Shown: positions 42,875-54,234 of the stretch, piece after piece
Numbering within the stretch: the first letter of the stretch is position 1
Layout: each line of letters begins with the position of its first letter
NCBI GenBank assembly: GCA_023897205.1
Contig: JAHWDD010000010.1
Span: 620,001-684,000, forward strand
Reading direction: 5' to 3'
Source of the DNA: Exophiala sp. HKRS030
Taxonomy: Eukaryota; Ascomycota; Eurotiomycetes; Chaetothyriales; Herpotrichiellaceae
Length of the DNA stretch: 64,000 bases
Translations under genes and position numbers: made by a program
Notes under the pieces: model-generated
What the model was told of the DNA's origin: nothing
The model's database searches: none
Seen by the model: the letters and a program-made list of their open reading frames with translations, nothing else

Positions 42875-43784
42875 TCAAGGGCGCAGGCATATGAGCGCCT
42901 ACCTACCTCCAGCCGTTTCAAGCCATAGTGCCTTACACTCTCTCTTAGACCACTGCCAGGAGGTGGTTCGCCAACGCTGCTGGTAGATTTTTGAGAGACA
43001 TATTGCCCAAAGCGGTATTGAATAAGGAAAGCCGGAGGGTTGCTTCCTACCCTTCGCAAAGGGCACCTGGAGACTTTGCTCTGAAGCATTGGGCATTTCT
43101 GAGTAAGTATAGGAGCCTTCAGTCGTATAGTCATCGCTGAAGCGCACCATGGATACACTTGTCGAGATACTCACGAGGAGTAACATCTAACATGCTACTC
43201 TGCTCGACGGATCAAGATGACCATTATGAGCGAGCAACACGTATGAACGAAGGAGCCAGAGCGTCGCACTGCCGTCGTTTACTGGTCCCAGCCAATTTTT
43301 GCTAGATGTTGTGGCGACCACTTCTTTGGTCTGCTCTGTTGTTGAAGAAAGTACAGAGTACGCGTCTCGTATGGTCAAAGCAGGCGAGTACTTGTGCCAA
43401 GACACTAGAGACTGTAAATGTTGTGAGTTCTTCGCTTGACTTTCCCTATATGGAGCCCATATTGACATCAAATCAAGTCGCCTCGCCTCGATGTTTGTAC
43501 GACGATGTCGAGTGACTCTCGCTGTCCTCCCGTCAGCTTGTCAACTACAGCCTTTGGACGGGTCGCAGTTATCCATAACGACGCGTGGGTATTGACTCCG
43601 AGAGAGAATTTGCAAAGTCTACGCAATATTACGCGCTGCTTGCTCATAAGAAATGTAAAGCGCGTCGGCCGCGGCTCGGGATTGTTATCCGAAAGAGCGA
43701 CTCACCAGCACCACCAGAACAACAATTTGCCACTTGCACTCTCCTTGCATTGATCTCGTGGCAGAGGAATGGAAAGAAACTGTC
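42875..43784. promoter_or_regulatory. divergent spacer between STE3 receptor and membrane protein genes
   Basis: About 0.9 kb without a convincing gene. Short frames on the minus strand (42899-43186) lack domain features and probably lie in the receptor's promoter or leader. Confidence 0.5.
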
Positions 43785-45290
43785 ATGGCTTCGGAAAAGA
43801 GACCTTCCATTACCCTCCCCTCCTCGAGTCCGACCGGCCGTGGAGTCAGCCCATCTCCCCAGGGATTGAGACTACGTCCACTGGGTAGGGCGACCACGTT
43901 TGCTGAGGACAACTCTCGGTTGGGACGTCGATCAAGCTCATTCATCTCCGAAACATTATCTGAGACGCGAAGGTCATTGCGATCATCTACCGACGATATT
44001 CTTCTACCACGTCTAAAAGACGGGGACGACATTGTCGACCATGATGAGAATTCTCATTGGCAATCTCTTCCCCTGGGCCTTGCATTGCTGCCGGCTGTTG
44101 GAGGTTTGCTATTCAAGAATGGAAGCGCGGTGATTACCGACATCACGCTATTGGGTCTTGCTGCTATTTTCATGAACTGGGCGCTCAGATCACCATGGTA
44201 AGTTGTTTTCTTGAAACTGAATGCAGGCATCGTTCTGATAGCCTTTTGCAGGGATTGGTATCGAGCTGCACAGACTCAAGCTCCGCCCGGGTCGGCTACA
44301 CCGCCAGTGTTTACTCCAATCGATGAAAGGGACGAGGAATTGGATCCAACGGCGAACCCTGTTGGTGGCGAGGGCTCTCCATCTGCCCACCCTTCTGGTC
44401 CCAAGTCCATCAGTTCAAGTGGATTGCATCATGCCGAAAAGGCGTCTGCTAGAAAGGAACTACGGATTTATGAACTTGCCGCACTGGTCTGCTGCTTCAC
44501 TTTCCCGTTGCTGGCAGCCTGGCTACTTCACGGCATCCGATCGCAACTCAGTCGACCGTCTGAGGGTCTAGTGTCTGACTATAATTTGACCATTTTCATA
44601 CTGGTGTCCGAAATTCGGCCGCTCTCCCATCTCATCAAAATGGTACAGAAGAGGACGCTCTTTTTGCAGCGCAAGGTCAGTGCTGACCTGCTGGCTGATA
44701 GCAGACGAGTGGACAATCAGCAGCTCAAAGATCTCTCCCATCGACTTGAGGAACTAGAAGCTCATGTCGCAGATCGGATTGACACGGAGGCACCACAGAT
44801 CCCAGAACCTGTCGGCAAGGCTCTCGACGCGAAGATCCCGACTGTGGTGCGAACAGAAGTCCAGAAGACGGTGCAGCCTGAAGTGGATGCGCTGAACCGA
44901 GCCATGCGCCGGTACGAGAAGAGAACCACGATTTCCGCCGTCCAATTCGAGTCGAGGCTGCAGGACCTCGAAGCACGGCTGAATGATGTCGTATCACTGG
45001 CTGCCGCCGTTCAACGAAATGCTGATCGGAAGACGGACAGTTATTTTCTCATTTTGACGAACTGGGCGTGTGCGATGGTGGTAGTCCCCGCGCAGTACCT
45101 GCTATATCTTTTGAGCCTACCCGGCAAAATGGCCAATGCGGTTATTGCGTGGCCAAAACAATACTTCTCCAAGACGACAAAGTCGGCAGCACCCGGCAAA
45201 GATGCTCGGACTGCGAGGAGGAGTGCAGCTCCACGTTCTAGCGATCGCGAAAAGAGGGCCAAGGTATCACACACCCAGGCTGCGAGCTAA
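43785..45290 (+). CDS. conserved fungal membrane protein with coiled coil
   Basis: Exons 43785-44197 and 44252-45290 (54 bp intron, GTAAGT) give 483 residues. Residues 1-80 are basic and serine-rich. Two or three hydrophobic segments follow (LGLALLPAVGGLLF, ITLLGLAAIFMNWAL, and after a linker ELAALVCCFTFPLLAAWLLHGI). A coiled-coil region with LKDLSHRLEELEAHVADRI spans about residues 260-400, and a C-terminal hydrophobic hairpin (NWACAMVVVPAQYLLYLLSL) precedes a very basic tail. This layout suggests an ER or nuclear-envelope membrane protein with a long coiled-coil domain. I recognise it as conserved in filamentous fungi but do not know its function. Confidence 0.82.
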
Positions 45291-45674
45291 GGAAGTACCG
45301 AGGTCTGCTTTTTTTCAGAATGGAGTTATTCGTGTCCTATTTTGTTTGATAATCCCACTCGTACAAGTTACGTGCGGGAGTATGTCCAGGGAGTGGTGAT
45401 CGCTACTGCGTGAAGTGCAGCGATAAAGATATATACCACGAGGGATGCTTGGGACCCAGAGATATACCCCCTCGGGGTTGAATGACTGTGTACGTTGAGA
45501 TTCGCGATGGGTGTTATAAAGGCGCAATGGCTAAAGTAGGCATGCTGGTTCCTGTTTCATTCGTATAACTATGCGTTAGACCATTACTCGATATATTACG
45601 TGCTATGTGGTTTCAATATTTTATTTGCAGGGCAGACTATTTACATCCGCTGACAATATCTCACATATCTTCTT
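45291..45674. other. 3' flanks of convergent genes
   Basis: No gene is seen. AT-rich 3' end region. Confidence 0.5.
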
Positions 45675-47377
45675 CTAGTCTTTGTATAAAATCACACTAT
45701 CTAATGAACTGAAGCCGGCCGCGACGCCGCCTTCATCGCTCTCTTTGCTTTTGGTGCGCAATAGATACCCGCCTTCTGTATTGTGGAGGATCTCGGCGGT
45801 TTTACCGCCGGGTGTCTTCTTCCATAGACAGGTGCCGAAGATGCCCAGCTCGGAAATCACATTGTCCAGCGCTGCGGCGCCGTCGCTGCGCAGAGCAAAG
45901 TTCTTGGCATCTTTCGGGGGGTGGATCAGTTCCATGAGGATGTACTGCTTCCATTGAGACTCAGGGATGGATTTGAGAAAGGCGGGGATGTTGGTGCGGT
46001 AAATGTTGTTCCCTCCGCCTTCGCGCTGGGGCTTGAGGACGTGGTTGGCGGCCGTGGCCGCATCGAGAGCGAGCTTGATGCCTTCGGCTGGCACGGCCGG
46101 GTCGGATGATGACAGCGAGTATTGCGGGGCGAATGTCGAGCGTAGGCTCTCGAGGGTAGAGTCCGTCTGTTTCGGCAGGAATGACTTCAGGTGGTCGGGA
46201 CCCGGGGGTTTAGACGTCAAGACTTGTTGGACTTTCTTGGACCCCGCAAGGTGGAGGAGGATGCTGGGGCACTTGATGGCTGCGCTGCGCTCGAGCCAAT
46301 GTCTCGCGTTCCATGTCTGGGCGTCGGTGTACTCTGTAGGGGCGTAGAGTGCACGGTAGTAGACGACGGTCACTTCGTATTGTGTTGATTTATCGGTGGG
46401 AGGCGTGTAGATCAACGGACGGGTGGGTGTGGACGCGACAGTTGTATACGTCGTGATCTTGCTCGTTGGGAGGCGGAAAGAGGGGATTCCGTGCTCTTTG
46501 TGCAAAAAGCTAGACAGGGCTAGTTGGTCAAAGACATTGCGCTCGGTGTCTTGAACTATAAAGAGTACGCAAGTCGGGAGCTGTGGTGATGATTTCGAAG
46601 GTCCGTAAGCTTGATGGGCGGCGGCGAGGCCTGCTGTTAGGGTCGATACTGCAGCATTGACGGGCGGGCGTCCGGTAGTTTTGATCCGTGTCTCTTTGGA
46701 GTTGCTAAACAGAGGGTGAGGAGGGTACGCGACTGGATGCTGAGGCGAAGGATACGTTGCCAGATGGGTGTGCATCTCGGCAACGCGGCAAGAGAGACCT
46801 CCAAAGGATGAGGATATCGTATTGAATTCAACCTGCCGCAGGGACTGCGGGCCATCCTCGGGGGTATGGAGCATATAATCAGATCTAAACAGTCCGAGAG
46901 TCATATCTTGAACATAGCCTTCTCGCTTGACATCGAGGTGGATTTTCCACAAGTTGGCAAGAAAGTCGTCGACTTCGATGAGCCTGGGATCCGGATCAGT
47001 AGCAGTTTCGTTCGCATCCACCCCAGGTACGAACAAGACCATTGAGGGCGCACGTAAAAGATTGTATGGACTTACTCCTTCATAACAGTCTCCAGCCACT
47101 GCTCATCACTCGCTATCGCAGCATAAAGCTCGTTGTAAATCTGTTGAAGACCTCGGGCCTGCTCGAAGCAGGACTCGGGAAAAGGACTCGGGAACAGCGT
47201 CACAGGCGCATTAGTAGCCAACGTATTTCCTGAATTGAACTCTGTAGGCACTATCGCCGCCGAAGGCCTGACTGTGAGGGCATGTTCTACCGTCCAGTTT
47301 TTGACTGTCTGGACTAAAAAAGCTTCTTGCTGGCTGTCCAGGTCAGGAGGATATTGGGTATAAATGGAATTTGACAT
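45675..47377 (-). CDS. gsh2: glutathione synthetase
   Basis: This cytosolic enzyme joins gamma-glutamylcysteine and glycine using ATP, the second step of glutathione synthesis. Exon 1 reads 47377-47076 and exon 2 reads 46983-45675. A 92 bp intron splits MKE|LIEVDDF, and the product is 536 residues. The start is the ATG at 47377 (MSNSIYTQYPP). Landmarks are LANLWKIHLDVKREGYVQDMTLGLFRSDYML, the substrate-site segment VEFNTISSSFGGLS, and the glycine-rich ATP-site loop LKPQREGGGNNIY near residue 415, all characteristic of eukaryotic GSH synthetases. The frame also runs on through the intron region downstream of exon 1 in another phase. It is divergent from the SNF2 gene. Confidence 0.95.
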
Positions 47378-48055
47378 GTTGCTTTTGAGGACCACAGCAA
47401 GTGGACTTGTGGTTCGGTATCTCCAGAAAGCAACTTTCTATCAATCTGAGGGCAGTGAATCCGACAAGGTCAAAATGTGAATGTTGGTACGGGCGATTTG
47501 GTTGCAAGACGTGAATTACTAAAGCTAGGCGTTTAGTCAGCAAATGTAGGCATCCGCTTGACTTTCCGGATTCAGTACACGCGTAAAGTGACTTTTGTTA
47601 GTCGCGCTATAAGGCAGTCCCGATCACCGCTAATTCAATGTGCAATACGGAGTAGCCTCATTCCACTCTCAAACACCATTTCACTGGGTTCCTTTTTTTT
47701 TCGAAGCGTTTAGCGATCAATTGCCTCCTCCAGAGGATAAAGAACTTCCTCGATGTTGCGAAAAAAGTTCATCTAATAACTCATTTTGTTTGGGGGTGAA
47801 CCTCGGGGGCGTTTTTCCGTTTGACGCTGGACTTGGTCTCATCAAACATTGTTTCTCATTTCAGTGAAGCAATTACTGCCACTTTGCTCTGCTTGCCTTT
47901 GAATTCACTTCCTTCATGGCTAGAGTCAACATCCCCGTTTGCTCTTCACTTACGTTGTCAACAAAGAGCGCCAGGTTCTCGACCACGGCCTTCCATGAAA
48001 TCTTCATTCCAACAACTCTTGTTCTACGACCACCCCACTTTCCTTCTCTTCAACT
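47378..48055. promoter_or_regulatory. divergent promoter between gsh2 and the SNF2 gene
   Basis: A 680 bp bidirectional spacer with no gene. It contains one exact copy of TACGGAGTA at 47646-47654, pyrimidine-rich on the side of the SNF2 gene. Confidence 0.55.
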
Positions 48056-51000
48056 ATGGACGCCTCAGATGACCAGGATGACGATGCCAGGAACTGGACT
48101 ATCGACCAAGTGGTCCACGAGTTATGTCACAATCCAACCCCTTGTTGGTCAGCGGTGGTCCAACTCCAAGTTATGCCTGATCGGAAGCTCCTTGAAGATG
48201 TCATCCGCCAAAATCACTTAGATGGGGACAATCTACTTGCTCTAGACATGTCCGTACTGAGAGATGACTTGGGGCTCACATCGTTCGGCCAAAGAAGAGC
48301 CCTGATGAAGATCATCGATTACCTTCGATCGAACTCACCAAGCTATCAACAGATGGCTTTCCAAGCTGATGGAATGGCACGGTTGCAGTCAGAGATGTAT
48401 GTTCCACGGCTTGTGCAGTCAAGAACACCAACGACACTACACTCGCATGCGTACAGTGGACTTGGTATCATGCCTTCTGTAGAGTCTCGGTTGCCGACAC
48501 ACTCACCCCCCCTTAACTCGAATATCGATCCGCAGGCTATCCGCCAACCATTGCCTCAGACAAGCATGCCTCCCATTGGTGAGGGTGCCCCAAGATCTGG
48601 AAGCCCACATACCATCGGTGCGTCATTAACAACGATTCCCTCGCCTTCTACAAACGCGCGAGAGATTATTGGAAAGAGGAATCAACCATCTACTGCGACA
48701 GAAACGTCAAGACAAGTAAATCTGCCCCACACTCGCCTGATAGAAAAGCAGCCCCTTCACCAGGAGCAATCCATTATCACCACTTCAAAGAAGAAGAAAA
48801 AGAAGATGGCCCCGACTTCTGTCGTGCAGCAGCAGGAAGTAGCTCTCCAATGTACCAGTGCCTCGTATCTGCCGAAATCAGCAATGCCATTGCAGGATAC
48901 GTTCTACCACAAGATCTCCAGCGATTTTGGTGACACATTCTATCGTCCTCTCCTGGACGAGTCTAATACCTTCGTCATCGGAGGTCAATACCCTACTGGA
49001 CAGAGACTCAGCGTTGCTTACCACATCAGACACTTTCTTCGACAGCCTGTCACCAAGCTCCCAGGTAATGGAGCTCTTGTTAAAGTCCCTTATCAAGTTT
49101 TCCCTCTGGGTCGAGCGTACAAGCCATATTCAGAGCCATGCTTTACGCTTTTCAAACAGAACGGCGACCGCCCTCGGGTTTTTCGTGCTCAGGACTACGC
49201 TGATCTGGGCAAACGTGGAGAATTGAAGCGCTCTAAAGTACAGCTCGCGCCTGTAAGTTCTAGGGAAGGCCCAGCTGAGCAGAAGCAAGATTCACAACCA
49301 GACTGGACCGACCTCGACTATTTACTTGAGAAATACCCGGTGGAAGAGTCTGATCAGGTCCTCCCCGCTTATGGCGATTCCAGCGACGAGGGTGAATTAG
49401 ACGAGGAAACCTGGGCGGAAATTGAGGCCGAAAGACGTGAAAAGAAGAAAGCTACGAAACTCTTGACAGCGGATGAGGTACGTGCTGCCATTGAGGAAAC
49501 GATCAATGAGATAAAACGAGATTGGCGAGACACAAAGTTGCCAAAGATACAATTAAAGGCTTACCGCATATGGAGGGATGCTGCCAGAAAGAGGGAACGC
49601 CAGCAAAAATTGAACTACCTCAAGCACGAAAAGGAACGTTTTGAAAAGATGATCAAGAAGATCATAAAGGCCATGATGGACGATGTTTGGCATAATACTA
49701 TTGAGGTCAAAAAGCAGTGCCAGAGTCTTGAAGCTTCAGTCCATCAAGAGGAAGAATACCGGCACTATGAGACTGTCTTAAGTCAAGACAGAGCCCCCGA
49801 GCGTCCAACTAGGCGAGTATTGAAAGCGATCCGACCACGTCAGCAGCAAGTTCTCGAAGATGGCGAGGAGCTTATCGAATCTGATCCAGAACCACTTAGC
49901 GAGGAAGAGGACGACTTCGTGGTTGATGATGCTTCCGAAGTAGGCTCCATCCACCATGAACCTGAGTTAGAGAATTGGAATCCATTAATACCAGGAAAGA
50001 TGAGGAATGGATCGGGCGCCAAGGGACATGAGAACAGCGCTAATCACGTTGACCCTGACATTGAGCCGCAATCAGGAACTTATGAGACTGTGGACACTCC
50101 TGATGCACAAGCCAATGATGCAGATATCGAAACGAGTGATGACGAGGTTGTTACACCCGCACGGAAAAGGCACTTGAGCCGACGATCAACACCGCGGACT
50201 GCCAACTCGAATTATAAGCTTCGAGTTCCCCCAGATCCGAGTTCACTGGCCAACGAAGACTCGGACGTCGACGGTGCGAAATTCAATACACCAGCACGTG
50301 TCTCGCAGCCATACTCCCGACGCGAAGGTCGCAGAAAGTCAGAGTATGTGGACTTGACCTTTTCCAGTCCTGACCAAGGGGCTCATAAAAGTGCTGTCGA
50401 GGATAGTACAGACTTCTCTGTGCACACTCCAGAGCTCAATCCGCTACCAAAGCCCGAGCCGAGCAAAGGTTCAAAGAAAAAGGAGAAATCCGTTTCACCA
50501 TCTCTGACTCAGCCAATGTATCGTCTGTTCGATGATGATTCTGATTTGCCACCTATCCACGATGTGGAAGGGATGCGTCATGATATTGAATGGACTTTCC
50601 TCGAGCGACTTGCCGATGATTGTAAACCTGACAAGCGCCGAGCACTTGCAAAAGCCATTTATGAATTGGACAGCGAAACTATCGGTGAATTGAAAGTGTT
50701 CTTGAAGACTTTGACTGCGAAGACTTTGACTGCGACTGGCCGCAAAAACGTCTTGGTCAACGGTTTAGTTGTACTCGACAACGAGGACCATGAGATTCAG
50801 GATGTCAAAGCGAAATATCAGTCAAGTGCTCATGTTCTCATACTCCTCTACATTACCTTTGTTTGTGGTCAAAATATGTTTGATGGGGCTCTAACAAAAC
50901 GAAGCCGCGACGAGGCTTATAACGACATTGAGCGAGCGTCGAAACCTTTCTTTAACCTTCTAGCTGATCTCATAATCACCTTCGAGAAAGACGATGAGCA

Positions 51001-53677
51001 ACAGCAAAGCTCACAGCGACGTACAAAGAAGAGAAAGATAGATCACATTGATTCTTCTGTGGTTTTTGTGGATGACAGCGACTTTCCACCTAGTGATACG
51101 TCCGCTGATGCCTTAGAGCTTGAAAACCCAAGCTCTGCTCACAAGAAGCAGCGAAAACGCAAAGTTGAAGAGAGTCAAGAAGCGAAGACTCTGCAAAAGA
51201 GCGACCAACTGCGGATTCAGCAGCAAGAGGAGAGACGTCAAAAGATGGCAGAGAAATTCGCACAGATGACAGCAGAAGGCCAGCCAATACTGACCCCTGT
51301 CAACACTACCGAGCCTTATATCCATTTGCATTCTTATATTGCTCGACGTGTCAAGCCGCATCAACTGAATGGCATACAGTTTATGTGGCGGGAGATCATC
51401 GATGACCCAAAGCACCAGGGGTGTATATTGGCGCACACCATGGGACTGGGTAAAACAATGCAGGTGATTTCTCTGCTCGTCACGATTTCCATTTGCAATC
51501 GAAGCGACGACCCCGCTGTCCGATCTCAGATACCAGTTCACCTCAGAAAGGGGAAAACACTGATTCTTTGCCCTGCAACGCTGGTGGACAATTGGTATGA
51601 CGAGTTATTGATGTGGACTCCTCCCGACCTCAGCAACCTGGGTGCAATCTACAAACTTGACACTTCGAATGCAAAAATGATTGCTGACTGGTCTCGAACT
51701 GGCGGGCTTTTGCTTATAAGCTACGAACGTTTCAGACGCATCGTCGGCGATAGTCAAAAAGCTAAATCGCACAGCGTTGTCAGTATAGACCTGGAACAAA
51801 TTTTGCTGGATGAACCAACTCTTGTCATTGCAGACGAGGCCCACAAACTGAAGAACCCCCGATCCACCACGAACAGAGTAGCAAGTCAACTGAAAACCAC
51901 AAGTCGAATCGCTCTTACGGGTTCGCCTCTGAACAATCATCTCGAAGAATACTACACTATGGTCAACTGGATCTCTCCTGGCTATTTGGGGAACATTGTG
52001 CAGTTTAGATCAAAATACTCTGAGCCGATAATCGCAGGACTCTACGCAGATAGCAATGCCTCCGAGAAACGTATTGCACTCAAAAAACTCCATGTATTAA
52101 AGCGAGATTTGGACCCAAAAATCAACCGGGCAGACATTTCCGCAATTGCAAAGGACATGCCCCCAAAGACGGAATTCTTCATCACGCTTCCTCTCACCGA
52201 TATCCAGACAAAAGCGTACAATGTCTACGCGACGCACATGTCACAAATGATTAATCAGAAATCGGGAAATGCACAGACTGCAAGCCTTTGGGTTTGGATC
52301 AATATGTTGGCATGGCTTTGCCATCATCCATCAATCTTCCTATCGAAGATGAAAGAGCGAGCAGACCTTGAAACCAGCAGACAAGAGAGAAGAGATCCAA
52401 CCAGTGGAGTTGACGAATCATATCTGTCTATCGAGGACGGAGATCTAAGTCCTCCCGATGATCTTGATGACAACCCCGAAATCGATACCACTGGGCCAAT
52501 GAATGAGGCTCTGCAGGAGGTTCAAGGTATCATGGAGGACTTGATCAAGGACAAGGACCTCATGATAAATCCCTCATTTTCTTATCGCACACTAGCAGTC
52601 AAAAAACTCGTCAGACAAATCATTGCAGTGGGCGATAAGGTGCTCATCTTCTCCCACAGTATCCCGACTCTCAACTTCCTCGACAGAATGTTGAAGAAGA
52701 TGAAGTGTTCATACTGCCGACTGGATGGAAGCACAAAGCTATCGACCCGTCAAGCTGCTACAAAGGCATTCAACAAGGAAGACATGCACCAGGTGTTTCT
52801 AATTTCTACGAAAGCTGGGGCTTTGGGTTTGAATTTACAGGGTGCCAATCGTGTCATTTTGTTCGACTTTGGTTTCAACCCAGCTTGGGAAGAACAAGCA
52901 ATCGGGCGCGCGTACCGTCTGAACCAAAAAACTCCCGTGTTTGTATATCGCTTCCAAGCTGGTGGAACATTCGAGGACTCCTTATTCAATACATCCATCT
53001 TCAAGACGCAACTTTTCGGCCGAGTTGTTGACAAAAAGAACCCCATGAGGCAGGCGACGAAAAAATTTGCCGAGTATCTTGCTCCCGTCAAAGACGTGGT
53101 GAAAGAAGACTTTACGGAATGCCGCGGGAAAGATCCCAATGTTCTGGACGCGGTCATTGAGGAGCTGGACTTTATCTGCAAGATAGTCTTAACTGAAACT
53201 TTCCAGAAAGAGGACGATGAGAGACTCAACGAAGAAGAACAAAAGGAGGCCGAACAAGAGTATCAAGACGAGCAACTACTCCGAGAGAATCCTGCTGCAT
53301 ATCACGCAAAAAAGAGAGCTGAGGCAGACAATGAGCGCATAGCCAGGCAAGATGCCCTACGAAGATCTCTCTACGTCAACGGGATGCCGCCTTTTGTCGC
53401 ACCTTCTCACGGTCACTATGCGGCATCGGGAAGTCCGAACGCGAATGCGCCCACTCAGCCATATCCTAACCTACCACCTCCCTTTGGACGTCAGGATCTG
53501 GATCGTCCTCCTGTGGTTGAGAGAGCGTTGGCGGCTCAATCAGGTTGGGCATACGACGATACATTTCGTGAGATTCTCGGGAGTACGAACCTGAATACGA
53601 GCGCCCGAAGCCTCGATGATGGAGACCTGCCCATGAGCGGAACGGCCAATTGGAATGCGGCTCCAACAAACAATTAA
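48056..53677 (+). CDS. SNF2-family chromatin ATPase with N-terminal SAM domain, ATRX-like
   Basis: A single uninterrupted exon of 5,622 nt encodes 1,873 residues. Residues about 10-90 look like a SAM domain (NHLDGDNLLALDMSVLRDDL and the FGQRRALMKIIDYL helix). Acidic and coiled-coil segments follow. The Rad54/ATRX-type ATPase begins at KPHQLNGIQFMWREI. The Walker A HTMGLGKT is near residue 1130, the Walker B DEAHKLKN near 1258, the motif III LTGSPLNNHLEEYY soon after, and the helicase C lobe carries DGSTKLSTRQAA and the motif VI QAIGRAYRLNQ near 1613. ATRX/ARIP4-type remodelers use ATP to move or evict nucleosomes and act in heterochromatin and recombination. DEAH here differs from the DEGH of Rad54. 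No PHD-type ADD domain is seen. Confidence 0.92.
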   Translation: MDASDDQDDDARNWTIDQVVHELCHNPTPCWSAVVQLQVMPDRKLLEDVIRQNHLDGDNLLALDMSVLRDDLGLTSFGQRRALMKIIDYLRSNSPSYQQMAFQADGMARLQSEMYVPRLVQSRTPTTLHSHAYSGLGIMPSVESRLPTHSPPLNSNIDPQAIRQPLPQTSMPPIGEGAPRSGSPHTIGASLTTIPSPSTNAREIIGKRNQPSTATETSRQVNLPHTRLIEKQPLHQEQSIITTSKKKKKKMAPTSVVQQQEVALQCTSASYLPKSAMPLQDTFYHKISSDFGDTFYRPLLDESNTFVIGGQYPTGQRLSVAYHIRHFLRQPVTKLPGNGALVKVPYQVFPLGRAYKPYSEPCFTLFKQNGDRPRVFRAQDYADLGKRGELKRSKVQLAPVSSREGPAEQKQDSQPDWTDLDYLLEKYPVEESDQVLPAYGDSSDEGELDEETWAEIEAERREKKKATKLLTADEVRAAIEETINEIKRDWRDTKLPKIQLKAYRIWRDAARKRERQQKLNYLKHEKERFEKMIKKIIKAMMDDVWHNTIEVKKQCQSLEASVHQEEEYRHYETVLSQDRAPERPTRRVLKAIRPRQQQVLEDGEELIESDPEPLSEEEDDFVVDDASEVGSIHHEPELENWNPLIPGKMRNGSGAKGHENSANHVDPDIEPQSGTYETVDTPDAQANDADIETSDDEVVTPARKRHLSRRSTPRTANSNYKLRVPPDPSSLANEDSDVDGAKFNTPARVSQPYSRREGRRKSEYVDLTFSSPDQGAHKSAVEDSTDFSVHTPELNPLPKPEPSKGSKKKEKSVSPSLTQPMYRLFDDDSDLPPIHDVEGMRHDIEWTFLERLADDCKPDKRRALAKAIYELDSETIGELKVFLKTLTAKTLTATGRKNVLVNGLVVLDNEDHEIQDVKAKYQSSAHVLILLYITFVCGQNMFDGALTKRSRDEAYNDIERASKPFFNLLADLIITFEKDDEQQQSSQRRTKKRKIDHIDSSVVFVDDSDFPPSDTSADALELENPSSAHKKQRKRKVEESQEAKTLQKSDQLRIQQQEERRQKMAEKFAQMTAEGQPILTPVNTTEPYIHLHSYIARRVKPHQLNGIQFMWREIIDDPKHQGCILAHTMGLGKTMQVISLLVTISICNRSDDPAVRSQIPVHLRKGKTLILCPATLVDNWYDELLMWTPPDLSNLGAIYKLDTSNAKMIADWSRTGGLLLISYERFRRIVGDSQKAKSHSVVSIDLEQILLDEPTLVIADEAHKLKNPRSTTNRVASQLKTTSRIALTGSPLNNHLEEYYTMVNWISPGYLGNIVQFRSKYSEPIIAGLYADSNASEKRIALKKLHVLKRDLDPKINRADISAIAKDMPPKTEFFITLPLTDIQTKAYNVYATHMSQMINQKSGNAQTASLWVWINMLAWLCHHPSIFLSKMKERADLETSRQERRDPTSGVDESYLSIEDGDLSPPDDLDDNPEIDTTGPMNEALQEVQGIMEDLIKDKDLMINPSFSYRTLAVKKLVRQIIAVGDKVLIFSHSIPTLNFLDRMLKKMKCSYCRLDGSTKLSTRQAATKAFNKEDMHQVFLISTKAGALGLNLQGANRVILFDFGFNPAWEEQAIGRAYRLNQKTPVFVYRFQAGGTFEDSLFNTSIFKTQLFGRVVDKKNPMRQATKKFAEYLAPVKDVVKEDFTECRGKDPNVLDAVIEELDFICKIVLTETFQKEDDERLNEEEQKEAEQEYQDEQLLRENPAAYHAKKRAEADNERIARQDALRRSLYVNGMPPFVAPSHGHYAASGSPNANAPTQPYPNLPPPFGRQDLDRPPVVERALAAQSGWAYDDTFREILGSTNLNTSARSLDDGDLPMSGTANWNAAPTNN
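50705..50734 (+). repeat. in-frame tandem duplication of 15 nt
   Basis: Two perfect 15-nt units each encode KTLTA inside the SNF2-family gene, before the ATPase domain. This looks like a recent slippage event that keeps the frame. Confidence 0.8.
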
Positions 53678-54234
53678 TCATGGATCCAAGACGAGGTTGA
53701 AAGCAGACAGATAAAGTAACACAAGCTAATATTGAAAGCAGGAGAGAACTTAGCACTTTGCGATTAGCTGGACAACTGCAGTCGACCTTTTCCTTTTTTT
53801 TCCCCCTATGTTAAATATGATTTTGCGTTGAAGCAGAGATACCCCATCAAGCAAGCGATTTTATTCAAGCAAGCGTATCATGAGAGCATCCAAATTACAC
53901 AAAAAAGATGGCTTGGGCACTATTATTGTACTAAGATACATGGACAGGTTGACTCTGCTTATCGAGATGGCAGCGAAGGTGCTCTTCCATAGACACAATA
54001 ATATGCATGTTTGTGCTTATGAATACTTGACCTTCATCTTCGCAGATCAGAGTGATCGAAGAAGAGATCAAGAGACTCGTAGATTGCAAGTCTTGAAGAG
54101 GTCGGACGGCGTAGAGTAAATGCAGTTTCTTAAAGACCCACATAAATTGCCAATACTGACGTGGATTTATCTGATCCTTGCTCATCATCTCACAAGTCGA
54201 GACTGTCTACCCAGAAGCACCGGTCAGTCTTATC
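53678..54234. other. spacer between SNF2 and LDAH genes
   Basis: No gene is seen. The frame of the downstream hydrolase is open from 54178, but only from a non-ATG codon. Confidence 0.5.

Noticed and set aside
42899..43186. 95-codon minus-strand frame upstream of the STE3 gene
   Set aside because: It has an ATG but no hydrophobic or domain content and no splice path into the receptor. Likely promoter sequence.
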